DNA from: DATKKX01 sp035542775
GTDB lineage: Bacteria > Planctomycetota > Phycisphaerae > UBA1845 > UTPLA1
DNA length: 41,635 nucleotides
NCBI GenBank assembly: GCA_035542775.1
Contig: DATKKX010000092.1
Location: 1-41,635 of the forward strand
Reading direction: 5' to 3'
The position numbers and the translations under genes were made by a program. This document shows, piece after piece, positions 25,508 through 35,313 of this stretch (position 1 is its first letter; every line of letters begins with the position of its first letter). The notes under the pieces are model-generated. The model saw nothing but the letters and a program-made list of their open reading frames with translations, searched no databases and was not told where the DNA came from.

Positions 25508-27063
25508 AGCCCGTCGCTCAAGAACGCAGCCAGGCCGATCTCCTGCAGGAGAATGCGATGCTCCGGGAGGAGGTCCGCGTGGCCCGTCAGGCTTCGGACA
25601 TCACCGCCCAACTCGTGGTGCAGCAATTCGTCAAGATCGAGGAGATCCTCCTGCGAATGGAGGAGCAGACTCGAATCGAGCAGGAGCTCGGGCACAAGCT
25701 CACGGAGAAGTTGCGGGAGTCGGAGATCCGCGAACAGGAGCTGGATCGCGATCGGCAGCGCCTCGAGGACATGCAGGTGGCCGCAATCAACATGATGGAG
25801 GACATCGCGGCGGCCCGCCAGACCGCCGAGGAAGCCACGCACACCAAGAGCGAATTCCTGGCCAACATGAGCCACGAGATTCGCACGCCCATGACCGCCA
25901 TCCTGGGATACCTGGAAGTCATCGCCGACAGCTGCCCGCGCCGCTGCGAGTTCGGCGCCACCGAGCATCATCAGCACCTGGGCACGATTTCACGAAACGC
26001 AAACCATCTGCTCCGTGTCATCAACGACATCTTGGATTTGTCCAAGATCGAGGCCGGGAAGATGGAGGTGGAGCGAACGCGATGCTCGATCATTCAACTG
26101 GTGGCCGAAGTCGGCTCACTGATGCGCCTGCGCGCCGACAATCGCGGTCTGAAATTCACAACCGAATTCAACGGCCCCATCCCCCGGTTCATCACCACCG
26201 ATCCTGTGCGTCTCAAGCAGATCATGATCAACCTCGTCGGCAACGCCATCAAGTTCACGGAGAGAGGCAGCGTTCGTCTGCTGGCACGCATTCTGCCCGC
26301 CGGATCCGCGAACTTGGACCATGCCGAGCCCATGCTCCAGGTAGAGGTGATCGACACTGGCATCGGCATGACAGCGGAGCAGCTCGAACGGCTGTTCCAG
26401 CCGTTCTCGCAGGCTGATTCCTCCACCACCCGCAGATTCGGCGGGACCGGCCTGGGGCTGACGATCACGAAACGGCTGGCCTACATCCTCGGCGGCGACA
26501 TCTCCGTGGAGAGCCGGCCGGGCGAGGGCAGCCTGTTTCGCGTCACCGTGCCGACCGGGCCGCTGGATCAGACGACATTTGTGGAGCATCCCGATGAGGC
26601 CATGCTGTCCGAGGCCCAGATCACGGCGGACAGGCAGGCTCCGGGTGATCCTCTGCATTGCCGCATCCTGCTGGCCGAAGACGGACTCGACAATCAGCGT
26701 TTGATCGCGGCCGTGCTGCGGAAGGCCGGCGCGAAAGTCGAAGTCGCGGAAAACGGCAAAGTCGCCATCGAAAAAGCGCGGGCCGCGAAAAGCTCCGGCA
26801 ACCCCTTCGACCTCATCCTGATGGACATGCAGATGCCCGTCCTCGACGGGTACAACGCGACCAGATTGCTGCGCCGTGAAGGCTACACCGGTCTCATCAT
26901 CGCCTTGACGGCTCATGCCATGGCTCAGGATCGCGAAAAGTGTCTCAACGCCGGATGCAACGACTACGCCACCAAACCGATCGACCGGCGGCAGTTGATC
27001 GCCGCGATTAACGGTCATCTCCGGCCGCAAGCGGCGCTGTCTTCCAAGTGTGCCGATCGCTGA
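25504..27063 (+). CDS. Hybrid histidine kinase with receiver domain, hydrogen-sensor operon
   Basis: The 519-residue protein overlaps the protease gene by four bases. Residues about 1-115 are a coiled coil without a membrane segment or PAS domain. The kinase core follows: SHEIRTP with phospho-acceptor His124, an N box (NLVGNAIKF), DTGIGM (about 284) and GTGLGL (about 314). A C-terminal receiver (about 385-505) has acidic pocket residues in LLAEDGLDN, Asp441 in LILMDMQMPVLDG, and the conserved Lys of ATKP. There is no Hpt or DNA-binding domain, so phosphate must pass to a separate Hpt and response regulator, not found in this window. The absence of its own sensor domain and the gene order make the hydrogenase the probable input. 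Confidence 0.9.
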   Translation: MKPVAQERSQADLLQENAMLREEVRVARQASDITAQLVVQQFVKIEEILLRMEEQTRIEQELGHKLTEKLRESEIREQELDRDRQRLEDMQVAAINMMEDIAAARQTAEEATHTKSEFLANMSHEIRTPMTAILGYLEVIADSCPRRCEFGATEHHQHLGTISRNANHLLRVINDILDLSKIEAGKMEVERTRCSIIQLVAEVGSLMRLRADNRGLKFTTEFNGPIPRFITTDPVRLKQIMINLVGNAIKFTERGSVRLLARILPAGSANLDHAEPMLQVEVIDTGIGMTAEQLERLFQPFSQADSSTTRRFGGTGLGLTITKRLAYILGGDISVESRPGEGSLFRVTVPTGPLDQTTFVEHPDEAMLSEAQITADRQAPGDPLHCRILLAEDGLDNQRLIAAVLRKAGAKVEVAENGKVAIEKARAAKSSGNPFDLILMDMQMPVLDGYNATRLLRREGYTGLIIALTAHAMAQDREKCLNAGCNDYATKPIDRRQLIAAINGHLRPQAALSSKCADR

Positions 27064-27087
27064 TCGCGCCCCCGCATGACACCAATC

Positions 27088-29178
27088 CTATCGCACGGAG
27101 AATCGCACCACCGCCGCCCGGCCGTCGGCATCGACGCAGCGCAGCTCGTATTGCCCGCGCGCCAGCTCCAGCCGGTCGATTTTCTCCGGTGGCAGCATCA
27201 GGCCATTCAGGAACCATGCGAGATCGCCTGTGATGGAATCGGCGGCGCCGGAATTGACCCGGGGATGTATCACGACGCGGTCCGCAACAGCGACAAACGT
27301 GCTCCCCCCGGCAGGTGCAGTGATCCGCAGATCGTGGGCCAGTTCCGGCGGCGGAGGCAGCGGGTTTCGTGCGATCCAGCGCTGGGCGGGCGGCGGGTCC
27401 TGCTCCGCGCGAAACGCCGGTGTGCAGAACAAGGAGGTGAGCAGCGGTTCTGCGGCTTCCGCACCGACGAGCTGGACCTTGCCGGCGCCGGAAAAACAGC
27501 CCACCCAGACGCCGATCGCGTAACGCCTATTGTGCCCCACCGCCCAGGCGTCGCGCCGGCCGGAGCTAGTTCCGGTCTTCCACATGAACCAGGGTAAATC
27601 GGCGTCTTCGATGCCGCGCGGCCGCCGCCTGCGGCAGGAGAGGATGTTGTCGATGGCCGCGCAGATATTCGCTCCCAGCACCCGCGCCGGCTCCGCGGGC
27701 TCGTCGGGCAGCAGCCGCGCCCTCTGGCGAACGCCGCCACGCCCCAGCGTGGCATAGCCGTTGGTCAGATCCAGAAGCGTCACCTCGCTGGCGCCGACCA
27801 CGACCGCCAGGCCGCTGTCGCGGGCGGCGTGCGGCGACAGTGCAATACCGGCCGACTCGATCATCCCGACACATCGCGACAGGCCTGTGCCCTCGGCGAC
27901 CAGAATGGCCGGCACATTCAGCGAGCGTCGCAACGCATCGGCGACGGATATCGGCCCGGCAAAGGTGTGATCAAAATTTTCCGGCTGCCAACCGGCACGC
28001 TCGATCGGCACGTCGTAGACCGTCGATGCCACGTCGAGCCGACCGGCATCAAATGCCGCCGCGTAGACGAAAGGCTTCAGCGCCGAACCGGGGCTGCGCC
28101 GGGCGATTGCACCGTTGACCTGGCCGGTGTGCGGCTTCCGGAAATCGCGCGACCCGAGCAGAGCGACGATGTCGCCGCGGTCGATCTCAATCACCACCAC
28201 GACAACTTCCATCCCCGCCCGCAGCAATCCCGCGTGCATTTCAACCGCTCGCTCAACCTCATGTTGGAGGTCCAAATCAATGCACGTCGTGCCGCCCGCG
28301 GGTTGCCGATGCAATGCCAGCAGCGCGGCGTGCGGGGCCTCCAGTCGCGGCGGTGACGTTCGCACCCTAACCGGCTCCGCCGCGGCAACTGTCGATTCCT
28401 CCAGAGTAATCTGCCCCAGCTCCACCATCCGCCGGAGCACCACCTGCCGCCGCGCCGCCGCAACCACCGGGTGCCGGTCGGGCCGGTATCGCGATGGTGA
28501 CTGCGGCAGTCCTGCCAGCAACGCCGCCTCACCAAGCGACAAGTCAGCGGCGTGCTTGCCGAAATAAGCCTGTGCCGCAGCCTCGACACCACGGATATTC
28601 CCGCCGTACGGGGCCATGTTCAGGTACGTCTCCAAAATGCCCCACTTGTCCCGGCAACGTTCAAGCTGAATCGCGCGGAACGCCTCCGCGGTCTTGGCCG
28701 ACCAGGTTCGCGGCCGGTCATCCATCATTCGGGCGATCTGCATTGTGATCGTGCTGGCCCCCGACACGATCCGCCCATGCCGGACGTTCTGCCCGATCGC
28801 TCGCACAATCGCGATCGGATCGACGCCCGGATGCTGGTAGAACCGCTCGTCCTCGACGGCGACGGTGGCCTTGGTCAGCCACAACGAAATCCGATCAAGC
28901 GGCACCGGCCGCCGCCATTGATCGTCCTTGCCGACGGTGCTGAAGAGCAACCGCCCGTTCCGATCGTACACCACCGGGCTCACCGGCCAGTGATCCAACC
29001 GATCCAATGGAAACGGAAGCAGAATCCAGCAAACCGACAGCGCCGCCATGAAGACGGCCATGGACAGCACACAGCCCGGCAGCAAGCGTCGGCGCCACTG
29101 ACAGCCTCGCTTTCGTTCGGGCTGGTCACTGCTCGCCTCTGCCGCCATGGCGGTCTGAATTGTCCCAATCGCGCTCAT
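27088..29178 (-). CDS. pbpC: Penicillin-binding protein 1C, bifunctional transglycosylase/transpeptidase
   Basis: The start is ATG 29178, whose ATGA overlaps the stop of the alpha-2-macroglobulin gene by four bases. The 696-residue protein has a basic cytoplasmic tail, one membrane segment (about 35-54) and a GT51 transglycosylase domain with catalytic-type Glu in VEDERFYQHPGVD (109-120) and ASTITMQIAR. A transpeptidase domain follows with SPGSALKP (nucleophile Ser365, Lys368), SLN (419-421) and KTGTS (534-538). The C-terminal region (about 600-696) is the small beta domain typical of PBP1C. It polymerises and cross-links peptidoglycan in the periplasm. The overlap with the macroglobulin gene reproduces the yfhM-pbpC pair of E. 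coli, thought to link wall repair with protease trapping. Confidence 0.93.
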   Translation of the reverse strand: MSAIGTIQTAMAAEASSDQPERKRGCQWRRRLLPGCVLSMAVFMAALSVCWILLPFPLDRLDHWPVSPVVYDRNGRLLFSTVGKDDQWRRPVPLDRISLWLTKATVAVEDERFYQHPGVDPIAIVRAIGQNVRHGRIVSGASTITMQIARMMDDRPRTWSAKTAEAFRAIQLERCRDKWGILETYLNMAPYGGNIRGVEAAAQAYFGKHAADLSLGEAALLAGLPQSPSRYRPDRHPVVAAARRQVVLRRMVELGQITLEESTVAAAEPVRVRTSPPRLEAPHAALLALHRQPAGGTTCIDLDLQHEVERAVEMHAGLLRAGMEVVVVVIEIDRGDIVALLGSRDFRKPHTGQVNGAIARRSPGSALKPFVYAAAFDAGRLDVASTVYDVPIERAGWQPENFDHTFAGPISVADALRRSLNVPAILVAEGTGLSRCVGMIESAGIALSPHAARDSGLAVVVGASEVTLLDLTNGYATLGRGGVRQRARLLPDEPAEPARVLGANICAAIDNILSCRRRRPRGIEDADLPWFMWKTGTSSGRRDAWAVGHNRRYAIGVWVGCFSGAGKVQLVGAEAAEPLLTSLFCTPAFRAEQDPPPAQRWIARNPLPPPPELAHDLRITAPAGGSTFVAVADRVVIHPRVNSGAADSITGDLAWFLNGLMLPPEKIDRLELARGQYELRCVDADGRAAVVRFSVR

Positions 29179-32100
29179 CGCTCCACCTTTAGCGAGCCGC
29201 CACCGTGGCGCGAAGCCATCGCCGGGTTGTACATACACGATGCCTCAAGCGGCGGAATCGCGAACTGCCCCGCCGTGATGACACGCAGCACGTAGCGGAA
29301 GCTGCGCCGACTCGTCGTGGCCGACGTGAAAATGATCACCCGGTCATCACGAAACTCGACCCGATCCGGCTCGCCTCCCTGGCCGACCTGCGATGCGGAA
29401 TTCGCTGAGGTCACCAAAGCCGGATGCTCCACCTCCATTCCACCCGGCAGCGGATCGACGATGGCGATGTTCTCGATGACATCGCCGGTACCCAGCCCGG
29501 GCGCCGTCAGCGTGATCTCGACGCACACCGCATCCCCGACCCGCAGCGCCGCCGGATCAATCGTCGCACCGTTCCGGTCGGTCCAGATGCGCCGAACCTC
29601 CAGCTGCCGGTCAAAGAGCTCGACTCGCCGATCGACCGCCAGCCCCCGCGTTTGAGCTGTGACGAAGATGCTGCCGGTGCCGCTGCTGGTCAGCCTCACC
29701 GGCCCGGCATCCCATTTGAATCGCGCCGTCGCCGGCTGCTCGCTGTCAAACGAGAATCGCTGGCTCTCCCCGACGACGATCTCGCCCTCGAACTCCGCCG
29801 GCTCCCCGCTCGCCGCTTGATATCGAGCCAGCGCCGCCAGCGCCGTCGCATTCTCGAGCGTCATCCCCCAACATCCGCCCTTGCGTGCCGCCTCGAGCTT
29901 GCCCACCAGCACCGGAATCCACGCGTGATCTCGATCCAGGTCCAACAGCACAGCCAGCAGTGTCGCCTGCTGATAAACCTGCGACGCGGACGAGATGCCG
30001 TGCGGATTCCCCACCGTCAGCTCGATCGTGTCCGATGGCAGCGCCGCCCTTGCCCGATCCTTCCGCCCCATCTCCATCCACGCCGCCGCCAGATGTGCCC
30101 GGCCGGCCATGTCGAGGCGGTCAGGCCGCTCGCTAAGCCGTGCCTGCCAGCCTTCCTCAGGCTTGCCGAACCCGGCCAGCACGTAGCAGATCATCGCTCG
30201 CTGGTTCTCGGTGGCGCGCAAGTCCTCTTCATTCGCGCATTCACTCGTATACAGATTGGCCTTGAGATACTTGAGCAACTCCTCAACAAAGCGGCGCTCC
30301 GGCTCGTACCCCGCCCGCCGTGCGGCGAGCAGCAACTGCCCGACATAAGCGGACGGCCACAAATCGGATTGCCGCCCCCCGGGCCAGTAGCTGAGCCCGC
30401 CGTCCCGCGTCTGCATCGACCACAACCGAAGCAGGCCCGCATTGACCATGTCTCGAACCTGGTCAACCCGGCCCGGCCGTTCACCCGCCGCTGCAAGCAA
30501 GTCCGGCGCGCCCAGCAGTGCATACAACCGGCTGGAGGTCTGCTCCACGCAGCCGTATGGATACTCCAGGAGCTGATCGAGCGCCGGCAGCAACTCCACT
30601 TGCGGCTGACCGCTGATGGTCAGCGTCGCGCGGCCCGTGCCCGGCAGAAACTCGCCCGGCAACTCAATCGCTGTCTCTTCGCCGGCCACGACCCGAATGA
30701 ATTTCGTTTCGGCCACCAGCGGTGCAATCGGCCGAATCGGGAACGTCGCCTCGCTCGTCTCGACCAGCTCCTCACCCCCCGCAAGCGTCGCCGTTGCCGT
30801 GACCTTCACGCTGACCGGCCCCATCGCCGTCGCCACGGCTTCCAGCCAGACCGTCTGCGGCATGCCCGACGCAACGGCGATGTGCCGGACCTGCCCCGGC
30901 AATTCAACGTTCAGCGGCCCGTCAACATCGAGTTCGATCGTTGCGTCAAGCTGTTGGCCGCTGGTGTTAAACAGCTTCACCGGAACCTCGAAACGGTCGT
31001 CCGGCGCGGCAAAACGCGGCCAGGCAGCCTCGACCAGCAGCGGTGTAGCCAGCGTCACCGGCTGCTCCGCGGTGCCGTATCGATCGCCCGCGACTGCCAC
31101 CGCCATCAAACGGACCTCGCCCGTGATTTTCGGCAGCTCCATCGGCACGGTCAGCGTGCCGTCGGCCCCGACCGGCGCCGACACACGCCACACCACCGCC
31201 GGCGGCCGTCGCGGAATAGACACCGGACTCCGCCGGAGTGATTCGTCCTCTTCGCCGGCATCTGCGCCGATGTGAATCATGCCGGCCGGCCGCCGGTAAT
31301 CGGGCAGCAGATCTCCAAACACGTCCGCGCTGGCGACCTGCAACTGACGCCTGCCGAAAAAGTGCTTCAGCGGGTCCGGCGTCGCATAGGCCGTCGTCCG
31401 CAAAATCCCCTCGTCAACGGCCCAGAGATGCACCACCGCCGGCGTCTCCGTCGGCTGACTTGCGGGCACCTCATCACCGTCATGTGCCTGCGAGGTGGCC
31501 GGCTGGCTCGACGGCTCCGTCGTTGGCTGTGAACTCACGGGCCGGGCGGGCGGGGGAACCTCCGACTCCACACGCACGGACACCAAGGCCCCCGGCCGAA
31601 CCGCCGTCGGCGCGACAATCCTGATCGGCAGCGCCTGCGACCGATGATCCGTGATCAATCGAGCCAGGCCGACAGCCCGATGCGGCAGCCATTTGTCCTG
31701 CGCGGGATCGACGCCGCGAACCATCGTGGCGCTCACAAACGCCCCTCCGCGAAGCCACGCCGGAACCGGCAGGCTGACATTCGCCGTATTGCCGGTCAGC
31801 GACACCAACCGCTGCCCCACCACCCGGTCGGTTTCAAGCGTCAACAGCAACCGGCCCGGGAACGGGCTGCGTATCAACACCTCCGCGGTGCTGCCGGGCA
31901 CATAGGAATCCTTGTCGAGCACGATCTCCAGCCGTTCCGGCCGGTTCAACGCGATGGTCTGCAACTCCTCCGGATTCGAGCTGGCGTAGAATTCGATGCT
32001 GCTCGTACTTCCCGACTCCGAGTCCGAGGCACACAGCCGATACTGAGCCGCATCCTTGACATCCAGCTCCAACACCTGCGGCTCATCGTTGTCCGCCGCC

Positions 32101-34658
32101 TCAACCTCCCCCTTCCAGACCGGCACCAGCCGCTCGACCGATTTCCACACCGGCCGCTTCTCCACCATCTTGACGACCGACTCGTGCTCGACCCGCGAAA
32201 GCGAAAGCTTGATTTTCCCCGTCGCAGGTTCGTCGCTCCCGTTCACAAAAACCCACTCGACCTCCACGGGTCCGGCCTGCGTCGAGACGACGCGGTCCGC
32301 CGGCAAGTGCAGCCCGACGTACCGGTCCGCCGTATCAACCACCACCGGAACGTTCGCCGAAACGGACCGACCGCCCGGCTCAGTCACCGTCGCCGCCACG
32401 CGCCCCTCCCACCAGCCGGCCACCTCGCCCTCGGGCACGGGCAAATCGACATCGGCCTGTCCCTCGTCATCCAGCTCGGTTTCGATCTCGGGAATCTTCC
32501 ACGCCTGTTTCTGCTCCGCTGCGCCAAACGAGAACCGGGCGAACTTCGCCGACTTGTACGGCACTCGCTGAAGCTCTCCGATAACAGTGAGCGAGAGACC
32601 GGCTGCCGGCTGATCGAAGAGATATCGAGCATGAACGCCGATCGTGGGTGTCTCGCCCGGCCCGAACCGTGGCTGCTCCGCCACCGCCGTCACGGCAATA
32701 CGAACAGGCACAAACTCCTCGACCAGAACCTTCAATTCGCCCAGCGCATCCTGTGACCCCGGCAGCGTGACGGCAAAGCTGTATTTCCCCAGTTGCCCAT
32801 CCTCCCGCGTCGGATAGTCGCAATGAAAAACGCCCTGGTCGTCCGCGTGCCGATTCACCTGCAACTCAGACACGTTCCGCCCATCAGGTCGCGTCACGCG
32901 CACAACCAGCGGAAAAGCAGGCGGAACCTGCCCGGCCACATCCCGAATGATCCCTGTCAGATGCACGGTATCGCCCCGCCGGTACACCCCGCGTTCGCCA
33001 TACAGCAGCACGTCGTACGTGGTAGGCGCACCGCGGCCGGACTGATCCACGTCGTCGAGCACCCACGGCCTCCGCTCCGGGCGCAGAAAGCTCATGTCGC
33101 CATCCCGCTCCGCCGTCACCAGCCAGACTTCGCCGTCGGGGTGCTTGTCCGGTATGTTCAGATGAACGAGCCCGGACGCGTCCGTGACACCGCGCCCCAA
33201 GGTCTGGTTGTTCTGCGACACTGCCGTCACGGTCACGCCCGCGACGGGCTCAGCCGTCCGCAGCGACGTGACCCACGCGAGCAGACCGTCGCGCTCCTGC
33301 TTCACCGTCAGGCCCAGGTCGGTCAGCATGACGATCGCCGAGCTGCTGGTCCATTCCCGGTCCGTCGCGGCGGCGGCGACGTTGAACACGCCCATCGGCC
33401 GGTCAACCAACTCGCGCAAATCAAGCAACATCTTGGCAGGCACGTTGCGAGCCAGCTTGAGCGGCAGGGTCCTCTCGGGAAGCTGCCGATGCGTTTCCTC
33501 CACTGCGCGGCGGTGATGCAACGCGGAGACGAGGTTGTTGGCGTGCAGCCGGGAGACGTTGACGCTCAGCCCGCCGACATTCACCGCCTCCACCTCAACG
33601 GCCGTATTTCCCGCGGGGCTCAAAATGCCCTCACTTAATGGAAACAGCACCGTCGGCCTGCGATCGGGGACCTCGAAAGACACCGTCTGCGGCTCACTCA
33701 GCGTTTCGCCCGCCTCCGAGAGCAACGTCTCTGCAACGGTCGCCGTATAGCGCCGGTTGCTCTCGAACCGCCCCGTCAGGATCAACCGCCCTGCCTCCAG
33801 ACGGGGGCGCAAGCCCTCGACCGCCGGGTTCACCTTGACGGGCGGCAGGCTCTGCTTGCGATCCAGCTCGCGCGTGAACCACAACGTCACGTCCGCGTCC
33901 TGCTCCAGCGCAGGCTCGTCAACAGCCGCCCGCAGGATCGCGAAAACCGGTGTAACCTTGAGCTGCTGCACGACCGGGGCCCCCAGCGGCAACTCGGCGT
34001 TGTTACCGGTCAGCGCCTGGTCCAGGGTCAACCGGACATGCTCACGCCTCGGCCGGGCGGTGCGGACAACGAGACGCTCGGCCGGTTCGCTGGTCAGGAT
34101 GGCTGTGTCCAGCTTCTGCCCGCCATCGACGTCAGTGACCTGCATCAGCCGCAGCAGATCCGGCGGGTTGACGGGTTGGTTGAACACCAATTCGAATGTG
34201 GCGTGTTCCCTGTCCACGCCGATGAGGTTGCACGCTCGCAGCTCCAGCGTCCTCGTCTTGAACTGGAAAACGGTCTCGCCAGCCAGCCGCCGTCCGAGCT
34301 GGGCCTCGGCATCGGCCGCGGCACGCACGGTGAACACCCGGCCGGGCGGCAGAGGGGCGTCGAGCCGGAACTCCAGACGCTGCGGCGCCACCCACGTCCA
34401 CTGCCCCGCCAGTGCCGGCGTCACGGTAAACGGCGAACGCGTCAGCGGCCGACCAGCCTCTTTCCCTTCGGCCAGCGGCTCATCGAAGGTCAGCGAGAGC
34501 CGGTCCGTCGAATCAACCTCGCTGGTCGGTGCCGCCGCGACAATCCGCACCGCCCGCCGCCCGGCTCTGATCTCCGCGCGGATGCAGAACAACCCCACCG
34601 CGTTGAGCACGACCAGCACCGTTGCGAGAATCCAAAACCGGAGGGGAATACGGGACAT
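29175..34658 (-). CDS. yfhM: Bacterial alpha-2-macroglobulin with thioester, membrane-anchored
   Basis: Start ATG 34658 has AAAGGAG about nine bases upstream. The first 25 residues hold a hydrophobic segment (FWILATVLVVLNAVGLF) without a lipobox cysteine, so the protein is probably anchored by an N-terminal helix. It is a lipoprotein in E. coli. The 1827-residue chain has macroglobulin beta domains in order, an A2M domain motif (VVHLWAVDEGIL, about 1075) and the thioester motif YGCVEQ with Cys at about 1370. An alpha-toroid (about 1380-1600) and a C-terminal receptor-type domain follow. The thioester can covalently trap attacking proteases in the periplasm. A low-complexity P/S/T/Q-rich insert sits at about 1035-1075. 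Translationally coupled to pbpC. Similarity to yfhM is by family, not verified orthology. Confidence 0.92.
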   Translation of the reverse strand: MSRIPLRFWILATVLVVLNAVGLFCIRAEIRAGRRAVRIVAAAPTSEVDSTDRLSLTFDEPLAEGKEAGRPLTRSPFTVTPALAGQWTWVAPQRLEFRLDAPLPPGRVFTVRAAADAEAQLGRRLAGETVFQFKTRTLELRACNLIGVDREHATFELVFNQPVNPPDLLRLMQVTDVDGGQKLDTAILTSEPAERLVVRTARPRREHVRLTLDQALTGNNAELPLGAPVVQQLKVTPVFAILRAAVDEPALEQDADVTLWFTRELDRKQSLPPVKVNPAVEGLRPRLEAGRLILTGRFESNRRYTATVAETLLSEAGETLSEPQTVSFEVPDRRPTVLFPLSEGILSPAGNTAVEVEAVNVGGLSVNVSRLHANNLVSALHHRRAVEETHRQLPERTLPLKLARNVPAKMLLDLRELVDRPMGVFNVAAAATDREWTSSSAIVMLTDLGLTVKQERDGLLAWVTSLRTAEPVAGVTVTAVSQNNQTLGRGVTDASGLVHLNIPDKHPDGEVWLVTAERDGDMSFLRPERRPWVLDDVDQSGRGAPTTYDVLLYGERGVYRRGDTVHLTGIIRDVAGQVPPAFPLVVRVTRPDGRNVSELQVNRHADDQGVFHCDYPTREDGQLGKYSFAVTLPGSQDALGELKVLVEEFVPVRIAVTAVAEQPRFGPGETPTIGVHARYLFDQPAAGLSLTVIGELQRVPYKSAKFARFSFGAAEQKQAWKIPEIETELDDEGQADVDLPVPEGEVAGWWEGRVAATVTEPGGRSVSANVPVVVDTADRYVGLHLPADRVVSTQAGPVEVEWVFVNGSDEPATGKIKLSLSRVEHESVVKMVEKRPVWKSVERLVPVWKGEVEAADNDEPQVLELDVKDAAQYRLCASDSESGSTSSIEFYASSNPEELQTIALNRPERLEIVLDKDSYVPGSTAEVLIRSPFPGRLLLTLETDRVVGQRLVSLTGNTANVSLPVPAWLRGGAFVSATMVRGVDPAQDKWLPHRAVGLARLITDHRSQALPIRIVAPTAVRPGALVSVRVESEVPPPARPVSSQPTTEPSSQPATSQAHDGDEVPASQPTETPAVVHLWAVDEGILRTTAYATPDPLKHFFGRRQLQVASADVFGDLLPDYRRPAGMIHIGADAGEEDESLRRSPVSIPRRPPAVVWRVSAPVGADGTLTVPMELPKITGEVRLMAVAVAGDRYGTAEQPVTLATPLLVEAAWPRFAAPDDRFEVPVKLFNTSGQQLDATIELDVDGPLNVELPGQVRHIAVASGMPQTVWLEAVATAMGPVSVKVTATATLAGGEELVETSEATFPIRPIAPLVAETKFIRVVAGEETAIELPGEFLPGTGRATLTISGQPQVELLPALDQLLEYPYGCVEQTSSRLYALLGAPDLLAAAGERPGRVDQVRDMVNAGLLRLWSMQTRDGGLSYWPGGRQSDLWPSAYVGQLLLAARRAGYEPERRFVEELLKYLKANLYTSECANEEDLRATENQRAMICYVLAGFGKPEEGWQARLSERPDRLDMAGRAHLAAAWMEMGRKDRARAALPSDTIELTVGNPHGISSASQVYQQATLLAVLLDLDRDHAWIPVLVGKLEAARKGGCWGMTLENATALAALARYQAASGEPAEFEGEIVVGESQRFSFDSEQPATARFKWDAGPVRLTSSGTGSIFVTAQTRGLAVDRRVELFDRQLEVRRIWTDRNGATIDPAALRVGDAVCVEITLTAPGLGTGDVIENIAIVDPLPGGMEVEHPALVTSANSASQVGQGGEPDRVEFRDDRVIIFTSATTSRRSFRYVLRVITAGQFAIPPLEASCMYNPAMASRHGGGSLKVER

Positions 34659-35313
34659 CTGTTTGACTCCTTTCAAACACGGACGGGCGGCACCTCCTTG
34701 CACCCGATGAGCATTACGATGAAAGCGGCTCGGAAGATCGACGAATCCCCCCTTTGTTCCGTCTCCGCGGATTCGCGCGGTGGCCGACCGATGGTTGCGG
34801 CTGGTGCAACGGGGCTCTCGATCGGTCGGCCGCCATCCCAGCGCTACAGGCGTCCGAGACAGACGGCGCTCCGGCGACGGTCCATGCTATCCGCCGATAT
34901 CGCTGGATCCAACACCGACGAACACCTCCTCCAACCGAACGCACCGGCGCCGAGGTTCCGGCAGCCGATACGTACCGGCTCGATCGTAACCCTCTGCCAT
35001 TGACAGTGTTGTGGCCCGACAGACCACTGGAGGGTTAGACCGCAGGGGAACTTGCCTGGCCCGTGCCGGCCCCCGGCCCCGGGATTCTCGAATAGTGGCC
35101 GGGTTCGGCCCCACCGGCCTCCAGGATAAACGAACTCTATTAGCTCCCGATCGTAGCATCTGTAGTCCTCATGGCGGCTGTTCAGCGTGCCGATTCGCCC
35201 ATGAGGACGTTCAACCCGTCGCCTCTCGCCCTACTGATGGAGTATTATCGGTGGCCTGGGAGGGGGAGTGAGCGTCGCAAAGGCAGCGCAGGCCGGCAGC
35301 AGGGAGCGATTCT
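34659..35313. other. Divergent intergenic region between the macroglobulin gene and glmS
   Basis: About 655 bases separate the two divergent genes. A TTGACA hexamer (34999-35004) has no good -10 partner at 16-18 bases. A TATTAT hexamer (35243-35248) lies about 65 bases before the glmS start, but no -35 matches it. No glmS-type ribozyme (a firmicute feature) is recognisable, and no small gene is supported. It may hold promoters for both genes. Confidence 0.4.

Noticed and set aside
27064..27087. Bidirectional terminator between the kinase and pbpC genes
   Set aside because: Only 24 bases separate the converging genes and no stem with a T-run fits.
29424..31241. 605-codon plus-strand frame opposite the macroglobulin gene
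   Set aside because: Arg/His/Pro-rich composition and no domain; shadow of the minus-strand gene.
35000..35313. glmS ribozyme/riboswitch before glmS
   Set aside because: No matching conserved core could be seen, and the class is mainly known from Gram-positive bacteria.
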